Notes under the pieces: generated by a model | Databases searched by the model: none | Seen by the model: only the letters and a program-made list of their open reading frames with translations | What the model was told of the DNA's origin: nothing | Assembly (NCBI GenBank): GCA_016618085.1 | Contig: JABLTG010000085.1 | Coordinates: forward strand, 1 to 64,000 | Source of the DNA: Neovahlkampfia damariscottae | Lineage: Eukaryota > Heterolobosea > Selenaionea > Neovahlkampfiida > Neovahlkampfiidae | Reading direction: 5' to 3' | DNA length: 64,000 nucleotides | Shown: piece after piece, positions 29,782-41,307 of the stretch | How the letters are laid out: each line of letters opens with the position of its first letter | How positions within the stretch are numbered: position 1 is the first letter of the stretch | Made by a program: the position numbers and the translations under genes

Positions 29782-31971
29782 ATGACAGAAGTTTCTTATG
29801 GTGAAAAAATTACCATGGCCAAAAAAAAACTTGAAAGTTTAAGAACACAAAATAGAAAAAGTAAAAGAATTTTAAACCAAATGAAAAGTACAACGACTTT
29901 ATTTTCAGAAAATCCTTACAACTCTTTAAACTCAACAGAATTAACTTCCATTTTATTATTCAGAGGTATAATCTATCCAAAACTTGAAACAAGAGAAATA
30001 CTATTGGACAAATTAGCACAAGATGATGAAGAATTACAAGAAAAAAGATACAAAAACTTAAAACAAAATGTAACAACAATTCAAAGTGCTTTAAGAGGAT
30101 ATGAAATAAAAAGAACATTAACAAAAGAATCTATAGAAGAATATCTTCAAACTTTAGACTCAGATTCATTAATCAAAAAATGTTTATTTTTGAAATCTAC
30201 CGAGTTAAATCTTTCAGGAAAATCTTTGTCAAAAATACCAATTGAACTTAAAGATTGTACACATGTTAAAAGTTTGAATTTATCAAAAAATATCATTACT
30301 GAAATTCCAGAATGGTTTCCTCAAGTATTTATTGAGTTATCCAGTTTAGATTTATCACAAAATTGTTTAGAAGATTTACCAAGTTATTTCAGAGATTTGA
30401 AGAAATTAGAAGATTTAAATCTTTCATTTAATCAATTTGACTTCTTTCCAACTGTATTGGAAGAGGTGAGTTTAAAAAAATTAGAAATCTCTTCAAACAT
30501 GTTAAGAGAAATACCAGATGGGATAACAGAAATTTCAACACTTGAATATTTGGATATTTCGAATAATTTGATCACAAAAATACCTGAAGAATTAACTTCA
30601 ATGAAGAAATTATCAACAGCTCATATACAAGGAAATCGTTTTGACAACCAATCAGAATTTAAAGAATTATCAAAAAAACTAACAACCAAAAGAAGAAGAA
30701 GAGATGGTTGGCAACAAAGACAAACTTATTCTGATGTTGATTCTCCATTAATTAGACAGAGTTCTAGTTCAAATTTCAATGATGAAAAAAGTTCAAGTTT
30801 AATTGATGTTCAAAAATCACTTTCAACAAGTCCAAATAGTCCTCATAGTGGATCCTTACAAAAGAAAAAGAAAGGATTTCAAATCAAAGGAATTTTAAAT
30901 AGAGATTCATTTGGTGGTGATTTAACAGGTTCAATGTCAAATCTTCCAGCACCTTCAACAGTTGATATTGGAGATGCAACTACACCTTTAGTAACTGAAG
31001 ATGAAAGAAAAGAAATGAATGAAAGGAGTAGATTGATTTTAGAAATTGTTGAAAGTGAAAGAAAGTATGTTGAATTTTTGAAAGGATTATTAGAACAATA
31101 CGTTTTTCCTTTACAACAAGGAACAGTTCAAAGAAAAGGAAAGTTATTAATTCCTTTATCACAAGCTCAATATTTATTTCCACCTGATTTATCATCATTA
31201 GTTCATTTTAATTCTGCATTATTAAAGTCATTAGAAGAATGTTACAAAAACACACAAGGAGATGCAAGATCTATTGCTGAAACATTTATTCGAATGGCTC
31301 CAATGCTTAAATTGTATGTTTCTTATACGTCATCTTATCAAAAGTATGTTGATGAAATTAGAACTCTTATGAAGGAAAAACCTGATTTTGCTGCATGGGC
31401 TAAAGATGTTGCAAAGATTGTTGGTGATAAATTATTATCTCTTTTGATGATGCCAATTCAAAGAATGCCTCGTTATAGAATGTTATTTGAATCATTGAAA
31501 AAAATGACAGAACCTGGGAATATGGAATATGATATGATCATTCAAGCATTAGAATTAATAATGAAAAATGCAGATACTCAAAATGAAATGATTAGATTCG
31601 TTGAAAAACAAGAAAGAATGAAAGAAATTTTAAGTGAATTAAAACTCGATGATTTATTTCAACCACATCGTTTATTCATAAAAGAAGGTAAAGCAGGTAA
31701 AAATGATGATATTTATTCACTTTATCTCTTTAATGATATTTTACTTCTTCGCTCAGAAAATGATGAAAATGAAATTAATGATTTACAAAATACGTTCATT
31801 TTAGATGCAGACAAAGATGTCAAAAATTATGAATTAAAAATAAGAATTGGAAGAAGAGAAAAGGGTATTGTATCACATTCTGAATTCCAATTTGAATCTG
31901 AAGAGATCAAAAATGATTGGATGACAAATTTAAAAACAGCAATTGGTGAACGTGGAAAAATGATTCATTAA
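29782..31971 (+). CDS. LRR-RhoGEF with IQ motif and PH domain
   Basis: The 729-residue intronless protein has an IQ-like motif (IQSALRGYEIKRTL, about 100-113). Leucine-rich repeats cover about 140-286 (LNLSGKSLSKIPIEL, LDLSQNCLEDLP, LDISNNLITKIPEEL). A DH domain lies at about 413-613 with ILEIVESERKYVEFL and LLMMPIQRMPRYRML, and a PH domain at about 623-728. DH-PH pairs load Rho-family GTPases with GTP. The IQ motif suggests calmodulin or myosin-light-chain binding, and LRRs suggest a Ras-like or scaffold partner. This domain order is typical of amoebae. Its stop is one base from the stop of the convergent gene. Confidence 0.88.
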   Translation: MTEVSYGEKITMAKKKLESLRTQNRKSKRILNQMKSTTTLFSENPYNSLNSTELTSILLFRGIIYPKLETREILLDKLAQDDEELQEKRYKNLKQNVTTIQSALRGYEIKRTLTKESIEEYLQTLDSDSLIKKCLFLKSTELNLSGKSLSKIPIELKDCTHVKSLNLSKNIITEIPEWFPQVFIELSSLDLSQNCLEDLPSYFRDLKKLEDLNLSFNQFDFFPTVLEEVSLKKLEISSNMLREIPDGITEISTLEYLDISNNLITKIPEELTSMKKLSTAHIQGNRFDNQSEFKELSKKLTTKRRRRDGWQQRQTYSDVDSPLIRQSSSSNFNDEKSSSLIDVQKSLSTSPNSPHSGSLQKKKKGFQIKGILNRDSFGGDLTGSMSNLPAPSTVDIGDATTPLVTEDERKEMNERSRLILEIVESERKYVEFLKGLLEQYVFPLQQGTVQRKGKLLIPLSQAQYLFPPDLSSLVHFNSALLKSLEECYKNTQGDARSIAETFIRMAPMLKLYVSYTSSYQKYVDEIRTLMKEKPDFAAWAKDVAKIVGDKLLSLLMMPIQRMPRYRMLFESLKKMTEPGNMEYDMIIQALELIMKNADTQNEMIRFVEKQERMKEILSELKLDDLFQPHRLFIKEGKAGKNDDIYSLYLFNDILLLRSENDENEINDLQNTFILDADKDVKNYELKIRIGRREKGIVSHSEFQFESEEIKNDWMTNLKTAIGERGKMIH

Positions 31972-31972
31972 A

Positions 31973-32413
31973 TTATTTTGAACCAGCTATTTTCTTTTTT
32001 AATTCTTCATTTTCTCCTTTTAATTTTAAAATTTCTTCTCCTAATGTGGTTGTAGTATCTTCCAATAAATCTTCAGTCATTTTCAAGAGTAAATGATCAC
32101 GATACTTTGAATAATAAATTGAAAAAATTAAAACTAAAAGTATAACATTGAGAATTTGTGTTGGTTTTTGTGGTGTTTCTGAGTGTAATTTTTCATATTG
32201 TTGTAATTTTAATTCTAATTGTCTTAATTCTCTTTCTCCAAATTTTTCAGAGTATTCCTGATTTCTTGCCATGTTTATCATTTTTTCTGTTTCTTTTGCA
32301 ACTTCTTCTTGGATTTCTTCTTGTATTTTTTTTTCTTCTTCTCTGGTTAATTTCGCGTAGTAATTTTTAAAATTAGACGGTTTGGTCAACCTTTTTAATG
32401 AATTTCTCAACAT
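31973..32413 (-). CDS. Small coiled-coil membrane protein, possibly mitochondrial
   Basis: The 146-residue protein starts MLRNSLKRLTKPSNFKNYY, a basic stretch free of acidic residues like a mitochondrial presequence. A long charged coiled coil follows, then one membrane segment near 88-100 (ILNVILLVLIFSIYY) and a second coiled coil to the end (GEEILKLKGENEELKKK). I do not recognise a family. The topology resembles small organelle-shaping or contact-site proteins, but that is inference. The ATTGG at 32447 is a CCAAT box in its own orientation. Its 3' end abuts the RhoGEF gene with a one-base gap. Confidence 0.5.
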   Translation of the reverse strand: MLRNSLKRLTKPSNFKNYYAKLTREEEKKIQEEIQEEVAKETEKMINMARNQEYSEKFGERELRQLELKLQQYEKLHSETPQKPTQILNVILLVLIFSIYYSKYRDHLLLKMTEDLLEDTTTTLGEEILKLKGENEELKKKIAGSK

Positions 32414-32630
32414 TCACTTTTTGTTTTCACTTCAAAAATTAAAAATAATTGGTCAAAAAAATTGGTTCAATTTTTTTCAACAAAATCAATTTGTGTATCA
32501 TTTTAAAATTCTCTTCAGTTCAATGTACTTTCGTTTTTATTGGTTAAACATCCTTTCTGGTTCTAAACCACATTTATGCTTCCATATTATGCACCAATAA
32601 AACTGTTTCTTATTTCACCATTTCGTTTCA

Positions 32631-34450
32631 ATGGAAGGAGTTGTTGAAGAAAAAATTGATAGCCCAAAAAATGAAACTGATTCAAATCCTTTTGAAGAAG
32701 ATGATCATACAGAAATAAATCCAGAAACTGAAGAAGATGATGAAAATCAATTTTTTGTACAAGATGAAGCATCTGATTCAAATGTTCATGAATCAACTCT
32801 AATTGAACCAGCTCAACCTGAGAAAAAGTACTGGAATATAATACTAGTTGTTGTTAGTACTTTCTTTTTGACAGTAGCAACAGTATTAGGAACAGGTAAA
32901 GAAAGTTAAAAAATGTTAAAAAAAAAAAACAAGGTAATTTTAAATTTAAAATTTAAAACTTTGTTAGGTATTTTAGCACTTCCTGTTAAACTTGAAAAGA
33001 GTGGATTTTATCCATTTCTTTCAACTTTTTCAGTTGGAATTGTTGCACAATGTTTGGTCATCATTTATATGGTTGAATTACTCCAAAAAACACAAGCAAT
33101 TATGGTAAAACAATTTAACCATCATATAAAAAATTCAATAGGACTCAGAAACTCCATCATCCTCCACACAATTCATAGAAAAAGGACCTGATCTACATTC
33201 AATGGGAAAATACTTTTTGAATATTGTTTTTCAATGGATTTTTGATACATGTGTTATTCTTCACTTTGTTTCAATTTTAATGTTCAAAAAAAAAAAAAAT
33301 CTCACATCATTTTTTTTAGTTCTTATTCATTGGCTGGACCTGAAGCATACTCACAATTTTTTGAATTAATATTTCATTATAAAATACCACCTGTAATATT
33401 AATCCCATGTTTTGTCATTGTTATTGTTTGCATTGTTGTTTTTGCTTCAAAATTAGTAGCAACTGTCATTACTGGTTTGACATTTTTCAAAGTAAAAAAA
33501 AAATGAATTAATTTATATAAGGGATCAATGTTGATTCTTATGATTGGTGTTGTAGGCTTTGTTGGATTTGAAGTCAATGTTCAATTTGTTGACAATTGGG
33601 TTTTTACTGGAAAACCATTTTTAGTTGGAACTGTTGCCATAGGAGGAGCTATCAATACCTTACCTATTATATATTCAAAAATGAAACCAACTTTTAGAAA
33701 TATCAATTTATTTAGACGTGAGCGAATGAAACTAGATATTAATTTTTTCAATAGTTGCTTCTGTATTAGGTTTAATTGTTTGTTGGCTTTTGAATATATT
33801 TTGGTGTTTATTTATACTTAAAATTGTGCCTCAAACAGCTGAAGGAAAGAATGCAAGTTTACATTCAGCTTCTGAAGCTGGTCAACCTTCAACAGTTCCT
33901 TTAGTTGAAATTTTGAATACACAACACCCACAATTTATTTGGGTCGGCTATTTAGTTGCAATTTTCATTATGATTTCAATTACTGTCAGTTTTATTGCAA
34001 TGTCAAGTGGTTTAAAACACATGCGTAATCAATGAAATTTTTTAACATTTAGTTGATGGATATGTCAAGGCATTCCTTTCAAGTTCCGAAAACGAAGGAT
34101 CTATTCCAAACCGTATTGTATCAAAGTTCAAACACTCAGGACTTTTTTTGCAATTTGGTCTCTATGGAATTTTTTATACCATAATCACCATAATTGGAAT
34201 GTTGAACCCTAAAGGATTTCTCGTTATTTTAGAAACATTCACATCACTTGCATTGAATTTAGAATCAGGTTTCTTCATTGCATATATGGTTTGGACAAGT
34301 AAAAAAGTTGACAAAGAAATTCCAGCACCTCTTCCAAAATGGTTTGTTTATGTAACTGTCTTATTCACTGCTGGTTATTTTTTGAGCTCAGTAATTTATG
34401 ATATTGGTTACTCCATAGCATCACTGTTTGTAAAAGATATGCCATTTTAA
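32631..34450 (+). CDS. Amino-acid permease of the HAAAP/AAAP type
   Basis: Seven exons (32631-32895, 32968-33104, 33142-33281, 33320-33491, 33522-33717, 33755-34024, 34053-34450) join in frame to 525 residues. Introns are 28-38 nt, except the first at 72. After an acidic cytosolic N-terminus of about 70 residues comes membrane segment 1 with TVLGTGILALPVKLEKSGF, the glycine-rich substrate-site helix of amino-acid/H+ symporters. About ten further hydrophobic segments follow, including VGTVAIGGAINTLPIIYSKM. The GTGILALP motif is shared by SLC38, tryptophan/tyrosine permeases and related carriers. Substrate and membrane are unknown. Confidence 0.75.
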
Positions 34451-34501
34451 AAAATATAAAAAAAATTAAAAATTTTGATAAAAAGTCGTTGTATTTATTC
34501 A

Positions 34502-34506
34502 CCAAT
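34502..34506 (+). promoter_or_regulatory. CCAAT box next to the start of the C2-domain gene
   Basis: CCAAT lies only 4 bp before the ATG at 34511, the closest spacing seen here. This implies a very short 5' leader or a second start site upstream. Confidence 0.4.
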
Positions 34507-34510
34507 CAAA

Positions 34511-35787
34511 ATGTCCGAGTCTTTGTTGCAAAACGTTGAAGTCAACAGGAAACAAAGTCATGCTTATACTGTAAATGAACTACAAAGTAACTCCAAAATA
34601 ATCAAACTCATTCATAAAAACAGAGGAAAATACAAAAAAAAAAAAATCTGGTTGGAACAAAGTTAAAACATGGAATACTAAACACCGTTATAAAATGATC
34701 CTCGGTGAAGATCAAGAAATCATAAAATCAGGTTATTATTTTATGATTTGGTGTCATTGTGAAAATATGGTGAGTCGTGACATAATTACACCATCAGATC
34801 CAATTGGTAAAAAAAAAAACAATTGACTTTTAATCAATAGCTCTTCTTTATATTAAAGATCACAACACTGGAATGTATTACGAACTTGGAAGAAGTGAAA
34901 TTTTAAGAGATACAAACAATCCAATTTTTCATACTCCTTTCTTAGTAAACAAAGCTCATTTAAGAATGGAAAAACCTGTTGACGAAGTTGAAAATAAACA
35001 AGTTGATATTAATGAAGTTTCACCATTTGATAAAGTTTTAGAACCTGAAAATCAAGACAATGGATGTTTGGATTCACCAATAGGAAGATTTCTTTATTCT
35101 TTACTTTGGGGTAAATTAGAAATTAAAGAAGTTGAAAATAAGAATAATAATTTAAAATTAGTTGTAGTTGATGTTGATGATGATCAATATATTTTTAATA
35201 AACAAATTGTTGGAACAACAGAATTCAACTTGGAAACACTTCTTGAAGATGATTCAAACAATTTAGTAGCAAAATTACATTTAGGAGAAAAGAAAGTTGG
35301 TAAAACTAATTTAATTGCTGAAGCTGTTCTAAATGAAAAATATTTAAACGCTGAATGTTTAATTAGAATTGGAGCTAGTGGGGTAGAAAGAAAAGGTGCA
35401 CTTTATCCATTTTTAGTAATTTCAAGACAAATCAATAATTTGAAAGGAAATTGGTTTCCAGTTTATAGAACTGAAATTGTTAATGAATATAATTCATCTG
35501 AACCATTTTGGCAAGATATTATAATCAAATATTTATTTTTATGTAACGGAGAAGAAGATACATTACTCAAATTTGAATTATTCCATTTCAATACATTAAA
35601 TAGTTTACCATCTAAATTATCAAGACCACATGAATTATTATCATCTATTCAATTAAGAGTTTCAGACTTAAATAGAGTAAATACAGAACAAAAAACAGAT
35701 TATATGATGAAAGATCAAAATTCATTTGAAAATGTAAGATTACATATTTTCAAATATCAAATGAAAGAAGATGGTTTTGATTATTGA
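34511..35787 (+). CDS. Tandem C2-domain, copine-like protein with a slip in poly-A
   Basis: The first C2 domain reads SGWNKVKTWNTKHRYKM, then across a short intron (about 34806-34838) PIALLYIKDHNTGMYYELG, RSEILRDTNNPIF and TPFLVN. The second reads ALYPFLVISRQ, WFPVYRTEIVNEYNSSEPFWQ and FLCNGEEDTLLKFELF, which matches the second C2 of copines. No von Willebrand A domain follows, so it is a copine relative, not a full copine. The N-terminal 47 residues join the first C2 only if one base is lost from a run of 13 A at 34634-34646. This is probably a sequencing error or slippage site. It should bind membranes in a calcium-dependent way. Confidence 0.7.
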
Positions 35788-35796
35788 AATAAAACT

Positions 35797-38752
35797 TTAT
35801 AAAGTAGATAAATCCATTTGTCGATGAATATGATTCATAAAATCAAGATATCCCATTCCAGATGCAGTTTTGTCTTCTGTTAATTTCATTTGAAATAATT
35901 TTTCTAAAGGACCTTCTTGTCTTATTAAACGAAGTGATAGAAATTCTTCTTTTCGATACATTTCAACAACATCAATAAAATATTTTCCGAATAAATAACC
36001 TTCATCAATTGGACATTTTTCAGGATCAACAATATGATTCCATGCAGAAAAGATTTCTTTTTGTAAATCTTCTGATGTATCTTTTCCAATCCAAATATAT
36101 AAATTTGAGCCTAAATTCATGAGATAAATTGATTTTGAATTTAAACATGATGATGATAGTGGAATAATATTCAAATTTTCATGATCCCCTTGAATTTCAA
36201 TCATTTCTGGTTGAATGGTGTATAAAATTTTTTCAATTGATTCATTTAATAATAATTGTGTTGTTGACATTCTTAAATCAATTTTAATAAATGGATCAGA
36301 TGATAATGCATATGATTTTGCTAATGATTGTGTATAAAGTGGTAATAAAGAAAGTGAAGGTGGTAATAATAACTTTGATGATTGTTTTTGTAAATTTCTA
36401 TAATTCTTAAAGACATTAACATTCCAATCTCTCAATTTATTTCTTGTTTGAACTAATCCAAATCTAAGTGATTGATCAGCTGCTATTTTACTCATTAATC
36501 CAATTGTAGCATTAACATCAGCATGTTTATATAAATCTGTTAATTTTTGTGTTGTTGGAAGTGTGATAGTATGCACTCTGATTCTTCTTTCTCCAATATT
36601 ATTTGTGTATAAAACAGCAACTTGAACACAAGCATTAACAGTTGAAATGAATGATGATTCATGTCCAATTTCAATTCCAAAAACAGAATCAGAATCAATA
36701 TTTGGTAATAACATTAAACCTTTTTTTCCAAGGAATGTATTTCCAAAATAATTTTTAACTGTTAAACCTGAGGAAACTCTAACTCTCATAACTGCTTCAA
36801 AATTAGTTTTACTTGTTAAAAGTCTTTTTAAATCATGTATGAATTGATCTCCTGTTATATCATGTTGAAATCCTGGATAATATTTTAATTTTCCACCTGT
36901 GTATTTTGATAATGAACTTATAGTTGCAACATCAAGATAAGTTGATGTTGTTAAAAACATATCTACTGAAATTTGATCTTGAGCAAATCTTAAAGCTAAT
37001 TCTTTGTATTCACCTGTTAATTGTTGTGCAAGTTTTGTGTCTGAATCTAAACCTTTGGTTTGTGTTTCACGATTTGTAAGCTTAAATGGACCAACATTTG
37101 GTAATGAAGATAAAAATAAGCATAACTTTCCTCCAACTGGTCCTAAAATTCTAGCAGCTGCTTTTAAAGCTGTTCCTAAGCAATTATCTTTTTCTTCTGT
37201 ATCAGAAAACATTCCAGATTGTAATAACTTCAATAAATTAACAACTTGTTTCTTTGAATCTTTTAAATCTACCTTTTGTTCAAAAGAAAATAAAAAAAAA
37301 AAAAAACAAACCAGTAAAGAGCTTGATGGTAAAGGTAATAAATTTTCTTCTAATTCACCAGAGACAATCATTTGTGGTTGATTTAATTTTGGATTTAAAT
37401 TGTAAAAGTGTACTTTTGAATCAAATGTAATGAAACCAATCATTGTTCTTTCTTCAAAGGTATCAATGACTTGTAAAATTGATTCTGCCATACATTCAAT
37501 CATACCAGCAGTAGCTGAATTCTTTGTAAGATCAATAACAAATAAATAAGCAGGTGGTTGTGGTGTACGTGATAAATACTCTTTTGTTGCAAAGAAATCC
37601 ATACTTCCATGTAAAAGTTCAGGATGATTTCTGATATCAACTCTTTTTCCACCATTATCTAAAGGAGCATAATACTCATGATGAACTAATAAAGAATAAA
37701 AATTATTTTTTTTTTTCTTTACCTTGATTGATGGATTTACACATGTTACATTGCCATTTTCTTCCGTCTTCAATGAATAAAACAAAAGGATTAACATACG
37801 CTTTACAATTGAAGCAACGAATTGGACCTGTTGATTTAAAGTTATAACAAGGAATTTCTTCTTCATTTGAAAATGGTTTTACAATTACACCAAAAGGTAA
37901 ATTCCATTGTGTGAGTAATTGTGGTGTACTTGGTACTGTTTGAACTGTAGCACGACAAAAACATGATGAAGATTGAGCTTTTGAATAATCTACAGGTTCT
38001 TCACCTTTTACATTAAATCTATTGAATAAAGGAGAAACATCAGGTTGAGGAACAAAACTATTGTATTTATCGAAAGTAGGACGTGGTAAATTTTCAGCAC
38101 TTTTTAAATCTATTTCAATAGAATCTGAAATTTCCATCTCTTCCATTTTTTGATTCATTTCTGAAATGTTTTTTCTTGAATCTTGTAGATTCCAATTTAA
38201 ATTTGATGGTGGTGGTGTAGCTTTTATTTCATTTGGATCAAAATAACTACTGTTATTCATCATTGGTGGAGGTCCTTTGGTTGGTGTATTTTGTGTTGGA
38301 TTAAAAAACGAACTTGTTTCTTTTGGTTGATTAAAGCTTCCACTACCTCCAGTTTGTTGATTTGAAATATTTTGAATAGATTCAGTTGTAGTTGGATTAT
38401 AAAAATTTTGACCAGAACCACTTCCAGTTTGTTGTGTTGTATTTGGTGTATAAAATTGATTGGAACCAAAACTACCTCCAGAACTCTGAGGATTATTTTG
38501 TTGTGGGTTATAAAAATTACCACTTCCACCAGTGCTTCCACCTGAACCTTGTAGTGGCATTTGTTGGTTTTGTTGTGGGTTATAAAAATTTTGTTGTTGA
38601 TAATTCATTCCTTGTTGTTGATTTTGTTCTTGTGGATTATAAAAATTACCACTACTTCCTTGTTGTTGTGGTATTTGTTGGTTTTGTTGTTGAAAATTTT
38701 GTTGTTGGTTAATATCATAACCAGATTGATTTTGTTGATTATTAGGATTCAT
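35797..38752 (-). CDS. SEC24: COPII coat cargo adaptor Sec24
   Basis: Three exons (37723-38752, 37312-37685, 35797-37272) give 959 residues. The N-terminus is a Q/N/G repeat region rich in FYNPQQ-type units. The zinc finger reads IRCFNCKAYVNPFV, then WQCNMC. The trunk domain follows (PPAYLFVIDLTKNSATAGMI, RTMIGFITFDSKVHFYNL), then the beta-sandwich and helical domains, and a gelsolin-like end (IYLMNLGSNLYIWIGKD). Sec24 selects cargo and pairs with Sec23 in ER-derived vesicles. The second intron (37273-37311) is exactly 39 nt and has no stop, so its retention would add 13 residues in frame. The start follows a CCAAT box (38809-38813, minus orientation). Confidence 0.94.
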
Positions 38753-38808
38753 TTTTTTCACCTTCAACTTCAACTTATTTCTTCGTCAATTTTTACAAAA
38801 AAAAGATG

Positions 38809-38813
38809 ATTGG
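38809..38813. promoter_or_regulatory. CCAAT box of the Sec24 gene
   Basis: ATTGG on the + strand reads CCAAT in the direction of Sec24 and lies about 57 bp upstream of its ATG, in the 120-bp gap behind Rpt3. Confidence 0.4.
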
Positions 38814-38871
38814 ACCAAGTGTTGAGTGTTTTTTATTGGATAAAAAAAAAGTGGAAAAAAATTTGAAGAAT

Positions 38872-40171
38872 TTATTTGTAAAATGAAAAATTAATATCTT
38901 CTTTTTTAACATGTGCTTTGTATCCTTTTTCAAAATCTTTCGGTAAAATGACGTAACGATTTCTCCTAAAATATTAAAAATATGAAACAAACCTAACTGC
39001 TTGCATACCAGCCTCTTGAACAATAGCAGCAATATCAGCACCAGAAAGTTTATCAGGTCTTGAAACATCTAAAAAATATTAATTTTTTTTTTTTTTTTTT
39101 ACATTCTTCTAAATCAACTTCTTCACTTAAATTCATTTTTTGTGTTAAAACTTGAAAGATTAATCTTTTATGTCTTCTGTCAGGAAGTGGAAATTCAATT
39201 TTTCTATCTAATCTACCAGGACGTAATAAAGCAGGGTCAAGTGTATCTGCTCTGTTTGTAGCCATAATTACTTTAACATTTGTTGATTGATCAAAACCGT
39301 CCATTTGATTCAATAATTCTAATAAAATACGTTGAACTTCTCTGTCTGCACCTGTTTGAGCATCAAATCTTTTTGTTGCAATAGAGTCAACTTCATCAAT
39401 AAAAACGATAGAAGGTGAATTTTCTTTTGCCAAACGAAATACGTCTCTGACCATTCTAGGACCTTCACCAAGATATTTTTGAACAAATTCTGATCCTACA
39501 ACTCTAATAAAACTTGCTTTTGTATGATTAGCAACAGCTTTAGCCAACATTGTTTTTCCTTTTTTAAAAAGTGTCAAATGAAGTAAAAACATACCTGTTC
39601 CAGGTGGTCCATATAATAAAACACCACGTGGTGGGTCAATACCAATTTGTTTATACAAATCAGAATGTGTAAGTGGAAGTTCAACAGCTTCACGAATTTC
39701 TTGTTTTTGTTGATCTAAGTTACCAATATCAGAATAACTAACATCAGGAGTTTCATCTTTTGTCATTAATTGAATACTTGAATCTGCTTCTGGTGGTAAA
39801 ACATCTACTAATGAACTTGAATGACGATGTAAAGCAACTGAAGAATTTGGTTTAAGTAATTCACGGTCAATAGTGGATAAAATACGAACATATGAAGAAG
39901 CCCCTGTTGTGGATCCTATAATACCACTATATGAATCAATCATTTCTAAAAATTGACCAACTACCAAAGGTACACTTTGAATTCTTTTAACTTCTTCTTT
40001 TGCTCTTAAAAGTTCTCTTTTGAGATTTTTTTGTTCGTTTTTAACATATTCTTCTTGTATATCAATAAATTCTAATTCATTTTCAAGGTCTTTAAGTTTT
40101 GCATATAAATCCAAAGTAGAAAGTTCTTCAAGATGAACGTTAATCAAAGTATCTGAATCTTCAATTTCCAT
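38872..40171 (-). CDS. RPT3: 26S proteasome ATPase Rpt3/PSMC4
   Basis: Four exons (39595-40171, 39103-39558, 38993-39068, 38872-38965; introns of 36, 34 and 27 nt) give exactly 400 residues. An N-terminal coiled coil leads into the OB domain ([33 protein letters not shown]). The AAA domain has Walker A GPPGTGKT split by the first intron, Walker [10 protein letters not shown], sensor [20 protein letters not shown], and the tail ending NFSFYK. This matches Rpt3 rather than the other five Rpt subunits, because the pore region [16 protein letters not shown] and the short C-terminus ending in YK are Rpt3 features. It unfolds substrates in the 19S base. Confidence 0.95.
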
Positions 40172-40398
40172 TTCATCTATTTTTTCATTCTTTTTTCTTT
40201 TTTAAAAACTATTAATCTTACTTCAATTTTGATACCAAGCTCATCCATTTTATTTTTAGGTTTATTTGCGTTGGGTTCTGATTGGTTAATTTTTTATCCA
40301 ACCAACTTTTAACAGAAAAAAATATGAAAAAAAAACTAAAATTTTAATAGAACAATTGAAAAAATTGATGGCTGAAGCAATTTCTGAAATTTTTTTTT

Positions 40399-40701
40399 CT
40401 AAAGTTCTTCTTTGTGATCAACTGGATGAAGTCTGAAATTCTCAAAAAGTATTTTGAATCTGATCAACCAGTACAATTTCAACATATTTTTGACAATAAA
40501 AGGTTTCACTTTATACGTAACTGTTAATGAAAAAGCATCTTTCATGTAACAAACTACTTTGTATGCTTTATCAGCTAAACCTAAATCAGTCATGAGCATA
40601 TTTGAAAAATATAATTCTGTATTGAATAATTTATAATGTTCTGGATAAGTGAGTCTCACAGCTTCAACAAAACTTGGTTCATTTCTCAATGTCAATGCCA
40701 T
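40399..40701 (-). CDS. Uncharacterised 100-residue protein
   Basis: An ATG at 40701 sits inside CCAATGG in its own orientation and opens a 100-codon frame (MALTLRNEPSFVEAVRLTYP...). The first two thirds are helical with a tidy mix of charged residues. The last third is rich in K, L, F and W. No family is recognised. It is divergent from the gene that begins at 40728, only 26 bp away, so the two may share a promoter. The last 30 residues could be read-through of an unrecognised intron. Confidence 0.4.
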   Translation of the reverse strand: MALTLRNEPSFVEAVRLTYPEHYKLFNTELYFSNMLMTDLGLADKAYKVVCYMKDAFSLTVTYKVKPFIVKNMLKLYWLIRFKILFENFRLHPVDHKEEL

Positions 40702-40727
40702 TGGTTTAAAAAAAATTGACCAACGGA

Positions 40728-41276
40728 ATGAATTTTATAAACATAACCCGCTTGAGAAACAATGCTCGGATATTTGCTTTTTATTTTTTTCCAATAACAA
40801 CAGTATCAGTATTAACAGTAAAGTACGCATTGTATATATATCAAAATCGACCACCTTTTAAATATTATTCTCAGTATCTCTTCGCAATTGAAGGTTTCAC
40901 TTTATTTTATTTATTTTTTTAAAGTAACGAAGTCTATAATTGGCGAGCTGAAAAACATACCCGACAAGGAATTTGAAAAATTACAAAAAAACCAAAAAGA
41001 GTTATTTGAAAAAATTTCCGACAAATATGAAGAAGAACATGGAGGATTGATGGTTTTACTTTATATATTTAATTTTTGTAAAAGTGTAAAATGATTTTTC
41101 ATGATTATGGAGAAAAATTGATCCAATGTCGAACAGAAAATGACTTTAAAACAATAATGTTTGATGTTAATTTTGATGATCTTTCAATTCGTTATAAGAA
41201 CAGAAATAAAGAATTGGATTTAGGTTATCAATGGAAATTTCACAAATTTTTAAAAAAAATAAAATTAGTTGAATAA
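40728..41276 (+). CDS. Small membrane protein, uncharacterised
   Basis: Three exons (40728-40893, 40925-41052, 41085-41276; introns of 31 and 32 nt) join to a protein of 161 residues. A hydrophobic segment near residues 13-34 (IFAFYFFPITTVSVLTVKYALY) is followed by a charged helical region (GELKNIPDKEFEKLQKN) and a C-terminal part with HDYGEKLIQC and DLGYQWKFHKFLKK. One membrane pass is predicted, with a soluble C-terminal domain. No family is recognised. The second intron joins in phase but only one splice choice was tested by eye. Confidence 0.5.
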
Positions 41277-41307
41277 TTTTTTTGAACCAATAACATTTTT
41301 TTCGCAA

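Noticed and set aside
37004-37381. A 125-residue open frame on the + strand opposite Sec24
   Set aside because: It is an antisense shadow. The minus strand carries the conserved Sec24 trunk domain at the same place.
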